A stretch of 6,090 nucleotides of DNA, from contig JAJYDH010000395.1 in assembly GCA_021777685.1 (NCBI GenBank), positions 1 through 6,090 of the forward strand. The letters are read 5' to 3'. The translations under genes were made by a program, and so were the position numbers. Below are positions 4,784 to 6,090 of the stretch, one piece after another. Source of the DNA: Planctomycetota bacterium. GTDB lineage: Bacteria > Planctomycetota > Planctomycetia > Isosphaerales > Isosphaeraceae. How positions within the stretch are numbered: the first letter of the stretch is position 1; every line of letters starts with the position of its first letter. The notes beneath the pieces are model-generated. The model was not told where the DNA came from. It did not search any database and saw only the letters and a list, made by a program, of their open reading frames with translations.

Positions 4784-6090
4784 ATGCGAGTTCGGGGGCG
4801 ATTCGTGGAGCGACGGGGCTGGATCTTCGCGTTGGCGGCGGTTTTCTCGGCCGGCGGGATCGCGTGGGCGGTCGCCGAGGTCGTCGCGGAGAGTCGGTTC
4901 CGGCTCGTGGTCGAACGGGCGAGGATCGACGCCAGGAGCGGCCGGTTTGACTCTGCCAGGCGGAGCCTCTCCGCCCTGCCCGACTGGCGGCTCGCCGATC
5001 CCGAGGCGGGCGACCTGCTCGCGACCTGCGAGCACGCCGCCGGCCATTACGAGGTGGCGCTGGCCGCCTGGGCTCGAATCCCGCCGGGCTCGCCGCGCGA
5101 GACCGCCATCGCGCTGGCCAGGGCCAGGACGCTCGTCGGCAACCTCGGCCGCTTCGCCGAGGCCGAGCGTATCCTGGAGGACGTGGTCAGCCGCCGCGGA
5201 CCCGACCCGCTCCGGATCGATGCGAGGCATACGCTGTCGCAACTCTACTTCCTGGAGTCGCGACCCGAGGCGATGCGCCGCCTGATCCGGGAAGGGCAGG
5301 CCGACTGGCGCGACCCGCCCGCCGAGCTCCGCGACCTCTGGCAGATCGACGACGCGACGGTCTTGCTCGACGAGATCCGCCGGTCCGTCCGGGAGGCGTC
5401 GAAGCTGGACCCCGAGGACGATCGCGTCTGGCTCGCCGAGGCCGGCCTGGCCCTCCTCGAGGGACGGCTCGCCGACGCCTCGAAGAAGCTCGCCGACTGC
5501 CTCGGCCGCCGGCCCGACGACCCCGCCGTCTGGCTCGCCCGGCTCAAGCTGGGCCGGGCCGGGGATGATGTCGAAGCGGTCCGGGAGGCCCTGCGCCATC
5601 TCCCACCCGACGCCCTGCCGGAATCCAAACTCCTCGACCTCCGGGCCTGGATCGCGGCCCGTCGGGGCGATGCCGACGACCGTCGGCGGGCGCTGGAGCG
5701 GCGGATCGAGGTCGATCCCGCCGATCCCGCCGCGTTCGAGTCGCTGGCCGCCCTCTCCTGGGAGTCGGGCCGTCGGGACCGGGCCGTCGAGCTTCGCCGC
5801 CGCAAGGCCGAGCTTGACGCCGCCAAGGACCGCTATCGGCGGCTCCTGGCCGACCGGGTGCCGCTCGACCATTTCGAGGAGGCCGGCCACCTGGCCGAGA
5901 TACTGCGCCGGCCGTTCGAGGCCCTGGGCTGGTGGTCGCTCGTCCGCCGGCTCAGGCCCGATGATCTCGCGGCGATCGACGCTCTCGGGCGGATCGAGCG
6001 TCGCCGAGAGGCGCCGCGCCCGGCCCCATCGGGCACGCTCGCCGATCGCCTGGCGCACCTCCTGCCGACCGACCGCCCGACGGCCACGAC
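4784..6090 (+). CDS. Membrane-anchored TPR-like repeat protein, 3' end missing
   Basis: The frame from ATG 4784 is open for 435 codons to the window edge. After a basic N-terminus (MRVRGRFVERRG) there is one hydrophobic segment at about 13-33, read as a membrane anchor or uncleaved signal, so the rest should lie outside the cytoplasm. The body consists of alpha-helical repeat units resembling tetratricopeptide repeats, clearest near 75-105 (AAGHYEVALAAWARI), 107-140 (LGRFAEAERILEDVV), 210-245 (LEGRLADASKKLADCLGRRP) and 310-345 (ESGRRDRAVELRRRKAEL). A Pro-rich linker (EAPRPAPSG) at about 412-420 may precede a new domain beyond the edge. No catalytic motif is visible. It starts 31 bases after the small lipoprotein gene, so co-transcription is likely. 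In planctomycetes such TPR regions are often fused to FG-GAP/UnbV (CRTAC1-like) domains; that is an inference about unseen sequence. Scaffold or protein-binding roles are typical of TPRs. Confidence 0.8.
   Translation, partial: MRVRGRFVERRGWIFALAAVFSAGGIAWAVAEVVAESRFRLVVERARIDARSGRFDSARRSLSALPDWRLADPEAGDLLATCEHAAGHYEVALAAWARIPPGSPRETAIALARARTLVGNLGRFAEAERILEDVVSRRGPDPLRIDARHTLSQLYFLESRPEAMRRLIREGQADWRDPPAELRDLWQIDDATVLLDEIRRSVREASKLDPEDDRVWLAEAGLALLEGRLADASKKLADCLGRRPDDPAVWLARLKLGRAGDDVEAVREALRHLPPDALPESKLLDLRAWIAARRGDADDRRRALERRIEVDPADPAAFESLAALSWESGRRDRAVELRRRKAELDAAKDRYRRLLADRVPLDHFEEAGHLAEILRRPFEALGWWSLVRRLRPDDLAAIDALGRIERRREAPRPAPSGTLADRLAHLLPTDRPTAT

Noticed and set aside
4667..6058. 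Long minus-strand open frame opposite the TPR protein
   Set aside because: Composition is Pro/Gly/Arg/Glu-rich without helices or domain. The plus-strand frame has an N-terminal membrane segment and TPR-like periodicity, runs off the edge and follows the lipoprotein gene closely.

Overview
This GC-rich window most likely comes from a planctomycete, probably of the Isosphaeraceae type. The strongest clue is a DUF1559 protein with a prepilin-type N-terminus (FTLIELLVVIAIIAVLIALL) and a C-terminal H-X9-DG motif, a family greatly expanded in Planctomycetota. The assignment is from family knowledge; no search was run.

Left half (1-3028), all on the minus strand: reading along that strand there is an MBL-fold metallo-hydrolase (3028-2246), then cydA (2149-812), then cydB (815 to beyond the left edge). 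cydA and cydB overlap by four bases (ATGA) and encode the two large subunits of a cytochrome bd-type quinol oxidase. The CydA is short, with a short Q-loop, as in the 'cyanide-insensitive' (CIO-like) branch. The hydrolase lies 96 bases upstream of cydA and could share its transcript, but its link to respiration is only positional.

Middle (3029-3299): a 271-base divergent intergenic region, visibly richer in A/T than the genes. It holds a reasonable sigma70-like promoter pointing right, two short perfect inverted repeats and a good ribosome binding site for the DUF1559 gene.

Right half (3300-6090), all on the plus strand: the DUF1559 pseudopilin-like protein, a 71-residue putative lipoprotein with a duplicated A-x-DEM-x-x-MY motif, and 31 bases later a membrane-anchored TPR-like protein that runs off the right edge. 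These may be one expression unit making envelope or surface proteins.

The most striking feature outside the genes themselves is a perfect six-copy ACGC tetranucleotide tract between the DUF1559 start codon and its prepilin motif. Gain or loss of one unit would, in either case, bring a stop codon within 20 codons, before the hydrophobic helix. It could therefore be a phase-variation switch. No RNA genes, CRISPR arrays, insertion sequences or integrase-type elements were seen.
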